64,000 nucleotides of DNA from an uncultured Sphingomonadaceae bacterium (GTDB lineage Bacteria; Pseudomonadota; Alphaproteobacteria; Sphingomonadales; Sphingomonadaceae), in assembly GCA_947501695.1 (NCBI GenBank), contig CANMWO010000004.1, positions 62,001 through 126,000 on the forward strand, written 5' to 3'. Position 1 is the first letter of the stretch; every line of letters starts with the position of its first letter. Under the pieces are notes generated by a model. It was not told the origin of the DNA, did not search any database, and saw nothing but the letters and a program-made list of their open reading frames with translations. The position numbers were made by a program, and so were the translations under genes. This document shows, in pieces, positions 35,511 to 44,295 of the stretch.

Positions 35511-35975
35511 TTATTTGCTGAGCCATTCTTTTGGCAAATCCACCCCCTCACGTTCATTGTCCCAGATCATCGCCATGATCCACCATCGGCCAGAACGATT
35601 GGGTGCATCATTCCAAAGATGCACCATGTTGACACCGCGAAACTGGATCTCCGGATGCTCCGGCGTCTCTCGCGCTTCATAGGTGGAATAGACATGGGCG
35701 ATCTGACCGAAAACATCCGTCTTGCGGCCAATTTCAATCTCGTAGAACGAGCGACCCTCGAGCAGCGGGATAGTCGCCTCGACAAATTCATCATAGGTGA
35801 AGGGAAAGATGACCGGCTCGCCATCAACAATCCGCGTGCGATTGATCAGCGCTTTGGGATGATAAATTTCGCGGTCACGTTCCCAATCCTGCCCGCCCGG
35901 TGGTCCAGAGATACAATCATAAAGCGTTTCCATGACTTCATCGATCGTGTCATATTTGGCCAAAATACCCTCCAC
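35511..35975 (-). CDS. NTF2/SnoaL-like domain protein
   Basis: 154 residues with the cone-shaped NTF2 pattern: an N-terminal helix (DTIDEVMETLYDCISG), the core IYHPKALINRTRIVDGEPVI, and C-terminal strands (AHVYSTYEARETPEHPEIQF, GRWWIMAMIWDNER). There is no signal peptide. Such proteins act as isomerases, dehydratases or ligand binders, and specificity cannot be inferred. It sits upstream of parC on the same strand and is divergent from the DUF4349 gene. Confidence 0.75.
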   Translation of the reverse strand: MEGILAKYDTIDEVMETLYDCISGPPGGQDWERDREIYHPKALINRTRIVDGEPVIFPFTYDEFVEATIPLLEGRSFYEIEIGRKTDVFGQIAHVYSTYEARETPEHPEIQFRGVNMVHLWNDAPNRSGRWWIMAMIWDNEREGVDLPKEWLSK

Positions 35976-36071
35976 TTAACGTTTCGTCGTTCAAAATAAA
36001 CGCTTTGTCGTTGACTATGTGATATTGTTACATTAATTCTACTGACCCCAACATGGAGAGGAGTGAGACCC

Positions 36072-37004
36072 ATGCGCAAGACCTTATTCACAGCCTTAAG
36101 CACCGGCGTAGCGATTTTTAGCCTGGCCGCTTGTGCTGATGGCAGTCAGAATGCTGCGGATTATGACATGGCCGAAGCCGAAGGAGCCGTGGCGGATGCC
36201 AGCGGCGGCGCAAAACAAGCAGCATTAGCCGCTCCAGCGGAAGGCAGCACCTCGACAACCGAAATCCCCGTCAGCCAGCCGCAAATTGCTTATAGCTATG
36301 ATTACGGCTTCCGCTTGCCCTCGGCCGAAATTCCAAAGGCGCAACAACAGCATATTTCCCTGTGTAACAAGATGCCGGCCAATGGCTGCCGCGTTCTCAA
36401 CATGTCCAACAGCGGCGGCGAAGGCGACTATGCCAACGGCCGTTTGCACCTGGAAGTCACAGCCCCCAAAGCGCGTGTCTTTGGCGAACAGCTGGCTGAG
36501 GCCGTAGATCAAAACGGCGGAAGCCAGATATCGTCCTCAATCCAAGGTGAAGACCTGTCCAAGAAAATTGTCGATACTGAAGCGCGGTTGCGCAGCCGGG
36601 TCTTACTATCCCAACGTCTCACCGAATTGCTGCGCACTCGCAAAGGCACAGTTGCCGAACTGGTCGAAGCCGAACGCGCCGTTACCGACGTAAACGAAGA
36701 AATTGACCAAGCCCGCAGTTGGCTGAAAGAAATGCGTGGACGCGTCGCCTATAGCACCGTGATGATCAACTATCAGTCCGGCGCTCCGGGATCTGGCGGT
36801 TTTACCCGGCCGATCCGCGAAGCCTTTGGCGGCGTCGCGTCGACCTTGGGCTATTCAGTGGGCGCTGCAGTCACTTTCATCGCCGCTCTTTTGCCCTGGA
36901 TATTACTCCTCGCTCTCGCAGTTTATCTGCGCCGCCGGTTTAAGAGTACAGATCGCAGCTTCTGGGGCCGAAAGCTGGAACCCGCCGCGCCCGCAGAGGA
37001 TTGA
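36072..37004 (+). CDS. DUF4349 lipoprotein
   Basis: 310 residues from the ATG at 36072, which follows GGAGAGGAGTG. The lipoprotein signal ends LAAC. The mature region has a disordered linker. It continues as the DUF4349 domain (YSYDYGFRLPSAEIPKAQQQ, LHLEVTAPKARVFGEQLAEA), including the coiled-coil segment QRLTELLRTRKGTVAELVEA. A C-terminal membrane segment follows (AAVTFIAALLPWILLLALAV) with a basic tail. The family is of unknown function and envelope-associated. It is upstream of purC but separated by 120 bases, and probably independent. Confidence 0.85.
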   Translation: MRKTLFTALSTGVAIFSLAACADGSQNAADYDMAEAEGAVADASGGAKQAALAAPAEGSTSTTEIPVSQPQIAYSYDYGFRLPSAEIPKAQQQHISLCNKMPANGCRVLNMSNSGGEGDYANGRLHLEVTAPKARVFGEQLAEAVDQNGGSQISSSIQGEDLSKKIVDTEARLRSRVLLSQRLTELLRTRKGTVAELVEAERAVTDVNEEIDQARSWLKEMRGRVAYSTVMINYQSGAPGSGGFTRPIREAFGGVASTLGYSVGAAVTFIAALLPWILLLALAVYLRRRFKSTDRSFWGRKLEPAAPAED

Positions 37005-37125
37005 TTGCGCCGCCAACTGCTTTGGCTTATAGAAACAAAACGTTGCCCCGATTAGTCCGAGTCCGCTTGATTCGCACAGTCGGGGCTTGGTTTTTGATGC
37101 TTCTTCCTGTGAGTAGGAACCCGAT

Positions 37126-37905
37126 ATGTCCCGTCGTCGCCAAATTTACGAAGGCAAAGCCAAGATCCTTTATGAAGGACCAGAACCTGGTACAATCATT
37201 CAGTATTTCAAGGATGATGCGACCGCTTTTAACGCGGAGAAAAAGGGCACGATTAACGGCAAAGGCGTGATCAACAACCGTGTGAGCGAGCATATTTTCA
37301 CGCTGCTTGGTCTTATCGGAATTCCCAGCCATTTCATTCGCCGCCTGAATATGCGCGAGCAATTGGTGAAGCAGGTAGAAATTGTTCCCATCGAAGTCAT
37401 CGTCCGCAACGTTGCTGCCGGATCGTTGAGCAAGCGCCTGGGTATCGAGGAAGGCACACCGCTACCGCATACCTTGTTGGAATATTGCTACAAGGACGAC
37501 GCCCTGGGTGACCCATTGGTCGCAGAAGAGCATATTGCCTGTTTTGGTTGGGCCACGCAGGAAGAAATGCAGGATATTTCCGCCATGGCGATCCGTATTA
37601 ATGACTTCATGGCGGGTATGTTTGCTGGAATCGGAATAAAATTGGTCGATTTTAAACTCGAATTTGGCCGGCTTTTTGACGGCGATTTCTCGCGCATCAT
37701 TTTGGCTGATGAGATCAGCCCGGATGGCTGCCGGCTGTGGGATATCGAGACCAATGAAAAGCTCGACAAGGACCGCTTTCGCCGTGATCTTGGCGGAGAA
37801 GCCGAAGCATATCAGGAAGTTGCCCGGCGTATGGGATTATTCCCGGAAGGCGGCGTAAGCGAAGTAGCCGACCTTGATAGTGAACGGAAAAAGCGCGGAA
37901 AGTAA
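37126..37905 (+). CDS. purC: Phosphoribosylaminoimidazole-succinocarboxamide synthase
   Basis: 259 residues. Catalyses the ATP-dependent joining of CAIR and aspartate in purine synthesis. Motifs include the nucleotide loop [52 protein letters not shown] and [14 protein letters not shown]. The length is typical. AGTAGGAACC lies upstream as ribosome binding site. In many alphaproteobacteria purC is followed directly by purS and purQ; here a Slam/lipoprotein pair of about 2.7 kb lies between. Confidence 0.97.
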   Translation: MSRRRQIYEGKAKILYEGPEPGTIIQYFKDDATAFNAEKKGTINGKGVINNRVSEHIFTLLGLIGIPSHFIRRLNMREQLVKQVEIVPIEVIVRNVAAGSLSKRLGIEEGTPLPHTLLEYCYKDDALGDPLVAEEHIACFGWATQEEMQDISAMAIRINDFMAGMFAGIGIKLVDFKLEFGRLFDGDFSRIILADEISPDGCRLWDIETNEKLDKDRFRRDLGGEAEAYQEVARRMGLFPEGGVSEVADLDSERKKRGK

Positions 37906-38059
37906 CCATAGTTTTTCGGGCTATTGTTAAATCATAAGATGGATAGATGCCCCTAGGGGGCGGAAAATCACCTATAAACTACCGCGATGGTTTACGCGAA
38001 TTTAACCATTAGACTGATAGCACCGCCCTCATGTGGAACTCATGTGAGGAATTTTTCCG

Positions 38060-39304
38060 ATGCGTCTTTTGATCTTGTTAGCCAGTACAACCATGCTTGC
38101 CGCTTGTGGCGGCGCCGGCCCCCAATCTGCAGGCAGCGCTGCACCGGGCGATGGCGGCACCGGAACCGGTGGCGGAAATGGCAGCGGTGAAACTCATACA
38201 TTTGTCAATCCGACCGAGCAAAAGACCTATAAGGCCATCGGAAGCACACACAGCTATCAGTATGAAGTTGTTAACGCAGGCGATCCAGGTGTCCGGCAAG
38301 GCGCTCAACTTTATCAGGGCGATGCAAAAACCGTACGCAACACCGACCTCACCGTTGATTACAACCCGCGCGATGCGATTTTTGACGTTAGTTTTACTAA
38401 CGGTTTGGCTGGAACAACAGCAACCAGCCGATTCCAAGATCCTCTGCATCGCACCGATTTTGGAGGAGCGCTTGAACCACAATTCGGGACGCCAGATCTT
38501 GAATCTGCCAATTTCGGATTGCAAGAAATCAACTATCTCGAGTCAGGCAGCGGAGACAATCTCGTGCGTCGACCTGGTGGCGAGTTTATTTTCGATCTCA
38601 TCGATACCGGGGCACCGGGCAGTTATGATGTCACGACTTTCTTCCACCAGACGCCCGGAACAGAAACACAATATGTTAACTTTGCTGGCTATCTTCGAAA
38701 CACCGCCGGCGTTGTTCAATCCGATATAAATAATCCGGATGGCAGTACTACCACCATAGTAACGCAAACCAATACGTTTGAACGGGGCGCTTTTGCTTAT
38801 GGCGAACTGACGCCAGCCGACGATATCCCTACAACCGGAACCGGTTCCTTTGAAGGGGCCATGGTAGCGACCATGGTCTTCAATGATTTGCCCGATGCAC
38901 TGGGTAACACAGACACGTATTTCCAATGGATCGCAGGCCGTGCAGATACCGCCATCGATTTCGGTGCAAATACATTTTCCCTGTCTCTCGACGGCAATGT
39001 CGGGGCACCTCTGTTCGACGGCACCAGCCGAGCGCACAGCGTCTTGGAAGGGGCACAATTTCGCGCCAACGGCGCTGGCCAAATCGATTTGGTAGCTGCG
39101 GGCGGCTTTTTCGGTCAGTTTAACGAAGCATGGGTTGTGAACCCGGGCGGCGGACGACTCGACATAAACATTGCTGGCTCTAGCATCGACGGCGCCTTCT
39201 ATGGCCCCAATGGCGAAGAAATTGGCGGCGGATACCGCATCGTTGGCGGCACACCAGATGAACGGATCGATATTTTGGGAACCTTTGTCGGCAGAGGCAA
39301 CTAG
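38060..39304 (+). CDS. TbpB-like surface lipoprotein (Slam substrate candidate)
   Basis: 414 residues. The lipoprotein signal ends LAAC, followed by a Gly-rich anchor linker (GGTGTGGGNGSGE). The C-terminal half forms a TbpB-type beta-barrel pattern: MVFNDLPDALGNTDTYFQWI, ANTFSLSLDGNVGAPLFDGT, and repeated GSIDGAFYGPNGEEIGGGYR-like strands. Such proteins reach the cell surface through Slam, encoded nine bases downstream. Family members bind transferrin, haemopexin or other host or nutrient ligands; the ligand here is unknown. GTGAGGAA precedes the start. No clear Fur box was seen upstream. Confidence 0.82.
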   Translation: MRLLILLASTTMLAACGGAGPQSAGSAAPGDGGTGTGGGNGSGETHTFVNPTEQKTYKAIGSTHSYQYEVVNAGDPGVRQGAQLYQGDAKTVRNTDLTVDYNPRDAIFDVSFTNGLAGTTATSRFQDPLHRTDFGGALEPQFGTPDLESANFGLQEINYLESGSGDNLVRRPGGEFIFDLIDTGAPGSYDVTTFFHQTPGTETQYVNFAGYLRNTAGVVQSDINNPDGSTTTIVTQTNTFERGAFAYGELTPADDIPTTGTGSFEGAMVATMVFNDLPDALGNTDTYFQWIAGRADTAIDFGANTFSLSLDGNVGAPLFDGTSRAHSVLEGAQFRANGAGQIDLVAAGGFFGQFNEAWVVNPGGGRLDINIAGSSIDGAFYGPNGEEIGGGYRIVGGTPDERIDILGTFVGRGN

Positions 39305-39313
39305 GGGACAGGC

Positions 39314-40783
39314 ATGTCCATACAGGCTGCTACAAAACGAGCGCTTCTTTTGGGAGGTGGTCTCGCCGCCTCGCTTTGTGCTGTTCCAGCAGCTGCTGAA
39401 GAAGCGATAAGCGAGGGCGCCGGTGTCGAAACCGCAGTGGATAATATCGTTCCGGTATCGACGTCCCTGACATCAACGCCGAAATGCGATGCAACCGGCA
39501 CATGTCGTTTTCAGATTACACCGGCCCAGCTGCTGGCCAAGGCCGAAGCTTTGGTCCACGCAAAGCAATATGATCGTGCCCTTCCCCTCATCGAAGCTTT
39601 GGGGCAGGTGCCGGACCTGCGGATGCAACAGCAGTTTCTGGCCGGATATATTGCTGTGGAAACAGGTGACCTGAAGAAAGCGATCAGGACATTCCGTTCA
39701 ATTCTTGACGACAATCCCGGACAAACCCGGGTGCGACTGGAACTGGCTCGTACCTATTTATTGAGCGGCAAAGAAGCGAGCGCGGATTATCATTTTCGTC
39801 TCGCCCAAAATGACGACAATCTGCCCGATGAAATTTCACGGACCATCCGCAATACCCGCAGCATACTCAGGGATCAGCGCGTTTGGCGGTTCAGCTTCGA
39901 TTTCGGCTTTGCTCCGGACACCAATATTAACGGTGCAACTAATGCTGAAACCATCGATGTGAATTTTGGCGCTATTTTCCCGGTCCTCGGAGACGCGCAA
40001 GGCGAACTGGAGCTGGACGAAAACGCACGGCAAAAATCAGGTATCGGACAGATCGCAGGTTTTTCAGGCGGCGTTAGGCTAAAGGCAAGCGATAAGCTCG
40101 CTTTCCTTTTCGATGCCGACAGCAAGGTTATCAATTATCAAGGCAAGACCGCCGATGATATTGTCGGTCAAATCGCTATCGGTCCGGAACTGCGCATTGC
40201 GCGTTATGCCAGCGTGTCCCTGCAGGCGGTCGGCCAGCAACGCTGGTTTGGCGGCAAGCTCGCTACCCGAGAATATGGCGCACGGGTTGGCTTTCAAGCC
40301 GCTCTTAGCCAAGGGCAACGGGTAGGCATCGAACTGGACGGTCGCCGGAAAGACTCCAAGCTAAGCGACAGCTTTAGCGGTTGGCAATTGGGCGCAAATG
40401 TAACTTATGAACATTTGATCGGCAAATCACTGATCGCATCCGCCAGCATTTTTGGTCGCCGCGATCTACTGACTTCTGACGCCTTTTCCAGCACCAACTA
40501 TGGCGTAAATCTGGGAATAGGCGGGGAACTACCATTTGGTTTGAATGCCGGTATTTCCGGTAGCATTAGCCGCTCCACCTTTGACGAGGCAATCGCGCTA
40601 TATTCAACCGAAACGCGCAAAGATTGGCGGAGCTTCGGTCGTGCCTATATTGGTAGCCGCCAAATCAAGTTTCTCGGCTTCTCACCGTCAGTTGACTATA
40701 ATTATTCTCGGGTGGACAGCAATTATGATCTGTATCAGATGAACCGCCACCGTGTTAATTTCAAACTCGCCAAGTTTTTCTGA
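39314..40783 (+). CDS. Surface lipoprotein assembly modifier (Slam, DUF560)
   Basis: 489 residues. A signal peptide is followed by an N-terminal TPR region (~65-180, LLAKAEALVHAKQYDRALPL, VRLELARTYLLSGKEASADY). The C-terminal ~295 residues are an outer-membrane barrel (FSFDFGFAPDTNINGATNAE) ending in Phe. This architecture is that of Slam translocons, which flip specific lipoproteins to the outer surface. The preceding TbpB-like lipoprotein gene, nine bases away, is the natural client. Both sit between purC and purS, which suggests insertion as a unit. Confidence 0.88.
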   Translation: MSIQAATKRALLLGGGLAASLCAVPAAAEEAISEGAGVETAVDNIVPVSTSLTSTPKCDATGTCRFQITPAQLLAKAEALVHAKQYDRALPLIEALGQVPDLRMQQQFLAGYIAVETGDLKKAIRTFRSILDDNPGQTRVRLELARTYLLSGKEASADYHFRLAQNDDNLPDEISRTIRNTRSILRDQRVWRFSFDFGFAPDTNINGATNAETIDVNFGAIFPVLGDAQGELELDENARQKSGIGQIAGFSGGVRLKASDKLAFLFDADSKVINYQGKTADDIVGQIAIGPELRIARYASVSLQAVGQQRWFGGKLATREYGARVGFQAALSQGQRVGIELDGRRKDSKLSDSFSGWQLGANVTYEHLIGKSLIASASIFGRRDLLTSDAFSSTNYGVNLGIGGELPFGLNAGISGSISRSTFDEAIALYSTETRKDWRSFGRAYIGSRQIKFLGFSPSVDYNYSRVDSNYDLYQMNRHRVNFKLAKFF

Positions 40784-40900
40784 TTACAGCGGGCTTACGA
40801 CGATGATTCACCTCATCGCCTGACAACCACCTCTTGCTCCTTGCCACGACCGCGCTATAGGAAACAGCGCAGCATGTCGGCCATCGGAAAAGCGAGATCC

Positions 40901-41155
40901 ATGAAGATAAGAATATTTGTGACACTGAAAAATGGTGTCCTCGACCCCCAGGGAAAAGCCATTCACCACGCTTTGGAAAGCCTTGACTTCAAAGGCGTGA
41001 ACGATGTGCGCGCAGGCAAGCTCATCGAACTGGATGTTGATGATGGTACAAGCGATAGCGATATTGAAAAAATGTGCGAGAAATTGCTCGCCAATACCGT
41101 CATCGAGAATTTTGAAATCGAAAAACTGACCGATCAAGCGATAGAAGAAGTCTGA
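40901..41155 (+). CDS. purS: Phosphoribosylformylglycinamidine synthase subunit PurS
   Basis: 84 residues from the ATG at 40901. The longer in-frame ATG at 40841 would add a non-conserved extension. The motif MKIRIFVTLKNGVLDPQGKA and DVRAGKLIELDVDD are typical. PurS links the PurL synthetase and PurQ glutaminase subunits in the fourth step of purine synthesis. It is followed by purQ after three bases, so the two are co-translated. purL is not in this window. Confidence 0.95.
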   Translation: MKIRIFVTLKNGVLDPQGKAIHHALESLDFKGVNDVRAGKLIELDVDDGTSDSDIEKMCEKLLANTVIENFEIEKLTDQAIEEV

Positions 41156-41158
41156 CCG

Positions 41159-41815
41159 ATGAAATCTGCTGTTCTTGTTTTCCCTGGCTCCAACTGCGAT
41201 CGCGATATGGCTGTTGCGCTGGAAACGGTAACCGGGGAAAAACCTCATATGGTTTGGCACGGCGATAGCGCCCTGCCCGATGGTCTTGATATTATCGCCA
41301 TACCGGGCGGCTTTTCCTACGGTGATTATTTGCGGTCTGGAGCTATGGCTTCAAGAGCGAATATTATCGGCTCAGTTTTACAAGCCGCAGAAAAGGGCGT
41401 TAAAGTGCTTGGTGTCTGTAATGGCTTCCAGATATTGACGGAAATAGGTCTGTTGCCAGGCGCATTGATGCGAAATGAAAATATTGATTTTGTCTGCAAG
41501 GACGTCGGTCTCTCCGTTGCAAAGTCCAACTCTGTTTTCACATCTGGCTATGAAAAGGGTCAGTCAATTACCATTCCAGTGGCCCATCATGATGGCAATT
41601 ATTTTGCGGATGATGTTAGCTTGAACAGTCTGGAAGATAATGACCAGATAGCTTTTCGCTATGCTGAAAATATCAATGGATCAGCGCGCAATATTGCCGG
41701 CATTTTCAACGCAAAGGGCAATGTGCTGGGCATGATGCCGCATCCCGAACGCGCCGTTGATATCAAACATGGCGGAACTGATGGCTTGCGACTTTTCCAG
41801 AGCCTGTTGGGCTGA
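41159..41815 (+). CDS. purQ: Phosphoribosylformylglycinamidine synthase glutaminase subunit PurQ
   Basis: 218-residue class I glutamine amidotransferase. The nucleophile Cys is in [11 protein letters not shown] and the His/Glu pair in [28 protein letters not shown] motifs are also present ([13 protein letters not shown]). It supplies ammonia to PurL for FGAM synthesis. It starts three bases after purS. Its stop is eight bases from the end of the convergent AHH gene. Confidence 0.97.
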   Translation: MKSAVLVFPGSNCDRDMAVALETVTGEKPHMVWHGDSALPDGLDIIAIPGGFSYGDYLRSGAMASRANIIGSVLQAAEKGVKVLGVCNGFQILTEIGLLPGALMRNENIDFVCKDVGLSVAKSNSVFTSGYEKGQSITIPVAHHDGNYFADDVSLNSLEDNDQIAFRYAENINGSARNIAGIFNAKGNVLGMMPHPERAVDIKHGGTDGLRLFQSLLG

Positions 41816-41823
41816 TCGGACCT

Positions 41824-42324
41824 TTATTTCACGGGCGGCCATTGTGTTTGAATCGACAGTATATCGATACAGGCATCCAAATCTCTGAACGCTGCTGAAG
41901 ATGGACCTGGATCCCTTTTGTTGAGACGAAGCCTCGCCAAGCCATTGCCGACCAAAGCCCTCCGAAGGGTTAGCTGTAACAAATTAATTCTGAATCGGAA
42001 AAAAGTCTGACGCTGGTTACTGTTTGCGATCTTGTCACTTAGCCTGATAATTAGAAGCAAACGATCAATAACCAGTTCGTTATAGCGTGGGTGTGGTCCG
42101 CGATGGAGCGGGCGCCCTGTTTCCCAGGCCATTTGCTCGCTTGAAGGCAGCAAAATACCGTTTTTGTCAAAATTGTTAAAATCAAATCCACCAGATATCC
42201 GATTATTCAACGGCGTAACAACATCCGCTATCGACGCCACCTGCAATGGTATCAGATGATGGCGTTGATAGTGCGGGTTATAGTCGTCCGTATTTTTCCG
42301 GTTTATCTTTGAAAAGTGGGTCAT
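41824..42324 (-). CDS. AHH domain protein, predicted nuclease
   Basis: About 166 residues from the ATG at 42324, with AGAAGG upstream. A TTG start at 42366 would be longer. The core YNPHYQRHHLIPLQVA carries the His-His signature of the AHH nuclease fold, a HNH/Endonuclease VII relative, and continues through FDFNNFDKNGILLP and LHRGPHPRYNELV. AHH domains are known as toxin modules of polymorphic and secreted toxins. Here the domain is freestanding with no recognisable delivery domain or immunity gene beside it. The basic, Leu-rich C-terminus is unassigned. Function is inferred only. Confidence 0.75.
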   Translation of the reverse strand: MTHFSKINRKNTDDYNPHYQRHHLIPLQVASIADVVTPLNNRISGGFDFNNFDKNGILLPSSEQMAWETGRPLHRGPHPRYNELVIDRLLLIIRLSDKIANSNQRQTFFRFRINLLQLTLRRALVGNGLARLRLNKRDPGPSSAAFRDLDACIDILSIQTQWPPVK

Positions 42325-42452
42325 GACCTTCTTGGATAAGAAGGATGAATCGGGCCACGCCGTCAAGTACCAATGGCTCCATCAGCTGACAGAAACGGCA
42401 ATCCTATTCGGCAGAGAAAGAGGCGGAATACCAAGCACAGCCCACAAACCAC

Positions 42453-42486
42453 AAAAAAAAGGGCCGGTCCGAAGACCAGCCCTTTT
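42453..42486 (-). terminator. Rho-independent terminator of the OmpA-family gene
   Basis: On the minus strand, AAAAGGGCTGGTC, TTCG loop, GACCGGCCCTTTT with a run of eight T. It lies 24-57 bases after the porin stop. The stem is strong and GC-rich with a stable UUCG tetraloop, the clearest intrinsic terminator in the window. Confidence 0.9.
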
Positions 42487-42509
42487 CATTAAGTCGCTAT
42501 TGAAAGCTA

Positions 42510-43616
42510 TTAGTTACCTGAACCAGGACCATATTGAATGGTCACGTTCCGGTTTTGTGGCTCACGAACACCATCTGCGGTTTCAACGCGAGGACGCGAT
42601 TCACCGAAGGCTTCGCTAGACATCACGCCGCCGCTGATACCGCGTGATTCGAGATATGCCCGAACCGAAGCGTTACGACGTTGTGATAGGCCAACATTGT
42701 AGCTAGCTGAACCAGATTTATCGGCGTTACCAGCCAACATAACCTGAGCATTTCCACAATCACCATATGCTGTGACTGCATTGTCCAGAACTGTAGCAGC
42801 TTCTGGTGTGATGTCTGACTGATCCCAGTCAAAGAACACAATATACGGTCCAGGTGCACACACTGACGCCGGTGGAGGCGGTGGTGGTGGTGGTGGTGGA
42901 GGCGGTGGTGGTGGAGGCGGTGGAGGCGGTGGTGCATCCGGTTCGCCGCCGAAGTTGTAGATCAAGCTACCCAAGATCGAATGCGTACGCAAACGGGTGC
43001 TTACATCGTTACCAACTTGGTCAACAAGGTCAATCTTGTCAGCATTGAAGAAACGATATTTAAGACCAACGTCCCAGCTATCGCTCAATGGCGCGCGGAT
43101 ACCCGCAATTGCCTGCCAAGCGAAACCAGTGTCCGAATCATCAAGATAGGGACCAGCGAAAATATTGGTAATCTCAGTACGAGCTACACCAACACCGCCG
43201 CCAACAAAGCCTTGAATGCCGTCATCATCGCCAAAATCAAGCAAGCCGTTGAGCATGAAGCTCAAAGCGTTGACTTCGCCGTTTATAGGCGTGGTACCAG
43301 CAAATGAACCGGATCCATTGGCATTGCTAGGAATGCCAGGTGCGCCGACTTGCAGACGATCAGCCGCTGCTGATTTATAAGCAACTTCTGTTTCCAGACG
43401 GAAACCGCCGAAGTCATAACCGACAATACCATCGAAATCATAACCAGCATCGTGGTCAACTTCTGACGCATTACTATTTGCACCGATATCGGATGTAATA
43501 TCTTCAACCAGCATCGCGCCGCCTTCTACGCCCACATACCACTGGCCATCACGGGCCAGAGCAGGTGAAGCGAGCGCCGTGGAGGCAAGCGCCAATCCTA
43601 TGGCAAGCTTCCGCAT
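42510..43616 (-). CDS. OmpA family outer-membrane protein with polyproline linker
   Basis: 368 residues. The signal peptide ends SPALA (1-21). An eight-stranded OmpA-like barrel spans ~25-220 (GQWYVGVEGGAMLVEDITSD, VGLKYRFFNADKIDL). A polyproline linker of about 21 residues follows (~228-248). The periplasmic OmpA domain (~250-360) holds YIVFFDWDQSDITPEA and NAVTAYGDCGNAQVMLAGNA, with peptidoglycan-binding TDxSG-like positions (GNADKSGSASYNVGLSQRRN). It anchors the outer membrane to the wall. A strong terminator follows, and high expression is likely. Confidence 0.95.
   Translation of the reverse strand: MRKLAIGLALASTALASPALARDGQWYVGVEGGAMLVEDITSDIGANSNASEVDHDAGYDFDGIVGYDFGGFRLETEVAYKSAAADRLQVGAPGIPSNANGSGSFAGTTPINGEVNALSFMLNGLLDFGDDDGIQGFVGGGVGVARTEITNIFAGPYLDDSDTGFAWQAIAGIRAPLSDSWDVGLKYRFFNADKIDLVDQVGNDVSTRLRTHSILGSLIYNFGGEPDAPPPPPPPPPPPPPPPPPPPPPASVCAPGPYIVFFDWDQSDITPEAATVLDNAVTAYGDCGNAQVMLAGNADKSGSASYNVGLSQRRNASVRAYLESRGISGGVMSSEAFGESRPRVETADGVREPQNRNVTIQYGPGSGN
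42871..42934. repeat. GGT/GGC microsatellite encoding polyproline
   Basis: About 21 GGT or GGC triplets in a row, encoding the proline linker of the OmpA-family protein. Such tracts can change length by slippage in steps of three, which would alter the linker without a frameshift. Confidence 0.8.
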
Positions 43617-43799
43617 TTATATTCCCCTTCTCATTTAGGTTCTGAATTCACGGCGCTTTGTAACCTGTCGCCCAAGGCAGTGCAAGCTGACAAATCGCAT
43701 AACTGTTGCGAAAATGTCGCCATTTTCGTGGTTTAGGCTAAAAAATGGCCTCTAAGGTGCTGCAAACAGGGTAAATTGTGAGACGGAATCATAATCAAC

Positions 43800-44252
43800 T
43801 TAGGGAATTTGAGGCAGAATCGCTGCTTTTCTTAAAACCAACAATATCGAATCAATCGCGGACCGGGCCTCAAAATCAATATTTGGCCCACCCGACGGCG
43901 GAGCAATCGTTTCGACAAACTGCCAGTCGCCGTCCTGATATATTGCTGACCGCTTGTTTTCCGTTACGATAATCTTCATTGATTCCTGCGGTTTAATGAA
44001 ATGCCATCCCCCATCTGACCAACCGGCAATCTCGCCATCCTTGCCGCTCCATTCCGCGACAGCGGCATGACCAACCAGCCAACATTGGCCCACCATCGGC
44101 GATATAGATTGCGGATCATCCGCCACAGCTTGAACCGTCGGGTGAATTAAGAAATCAAGTAAAATGAGCGCTTCATTGTGAAAAAGCTCCTTATGTGCCT
44201 GTCCCGTCGCCAGTAAGGGCAATGCAAAACGGGCTGTCTCAAATAATGCCAT
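43800..44252 (-). CDS. DUF2793 protein at the end of the GTA cluster
   Basis: 150 residues from the ATG at 44252 (AAAGGA upstream). MALFETARFALPLLATGQAH, KELFHNEALILLDFLIHPTV, GQCWLVGHAAVAEWSGKDGE and GWHFIKPQE are hallmarks of DUF2793, a phage- and GTA-linked tail or host-interaction domain. It is the last gene of the gene transfer agent cluster, 43 bases beyond g15. A role in particle binding to recipient cells is inference. A longer in-frame extension upstream lacks conservation. Confidence 0.85.
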   Translation of the reverse strand: MALFETARFALPLLATGQAHKELFHNEALILLDFLIHPTVQAVADDPQSISPMVGQCWLVGHAAVAEWSGKDGEIAGWSDGGWHFIKPQESMKIIVTENKRSAIYQDGDWQFVETIAPPSGGPNIDFEARSAIDSILLVLRKAAILPQIP

Positions 44253-44295
44253 TGGTTTTCCTTTGAGTAAATGTGCTGACGTCGAAATTTCTCGG

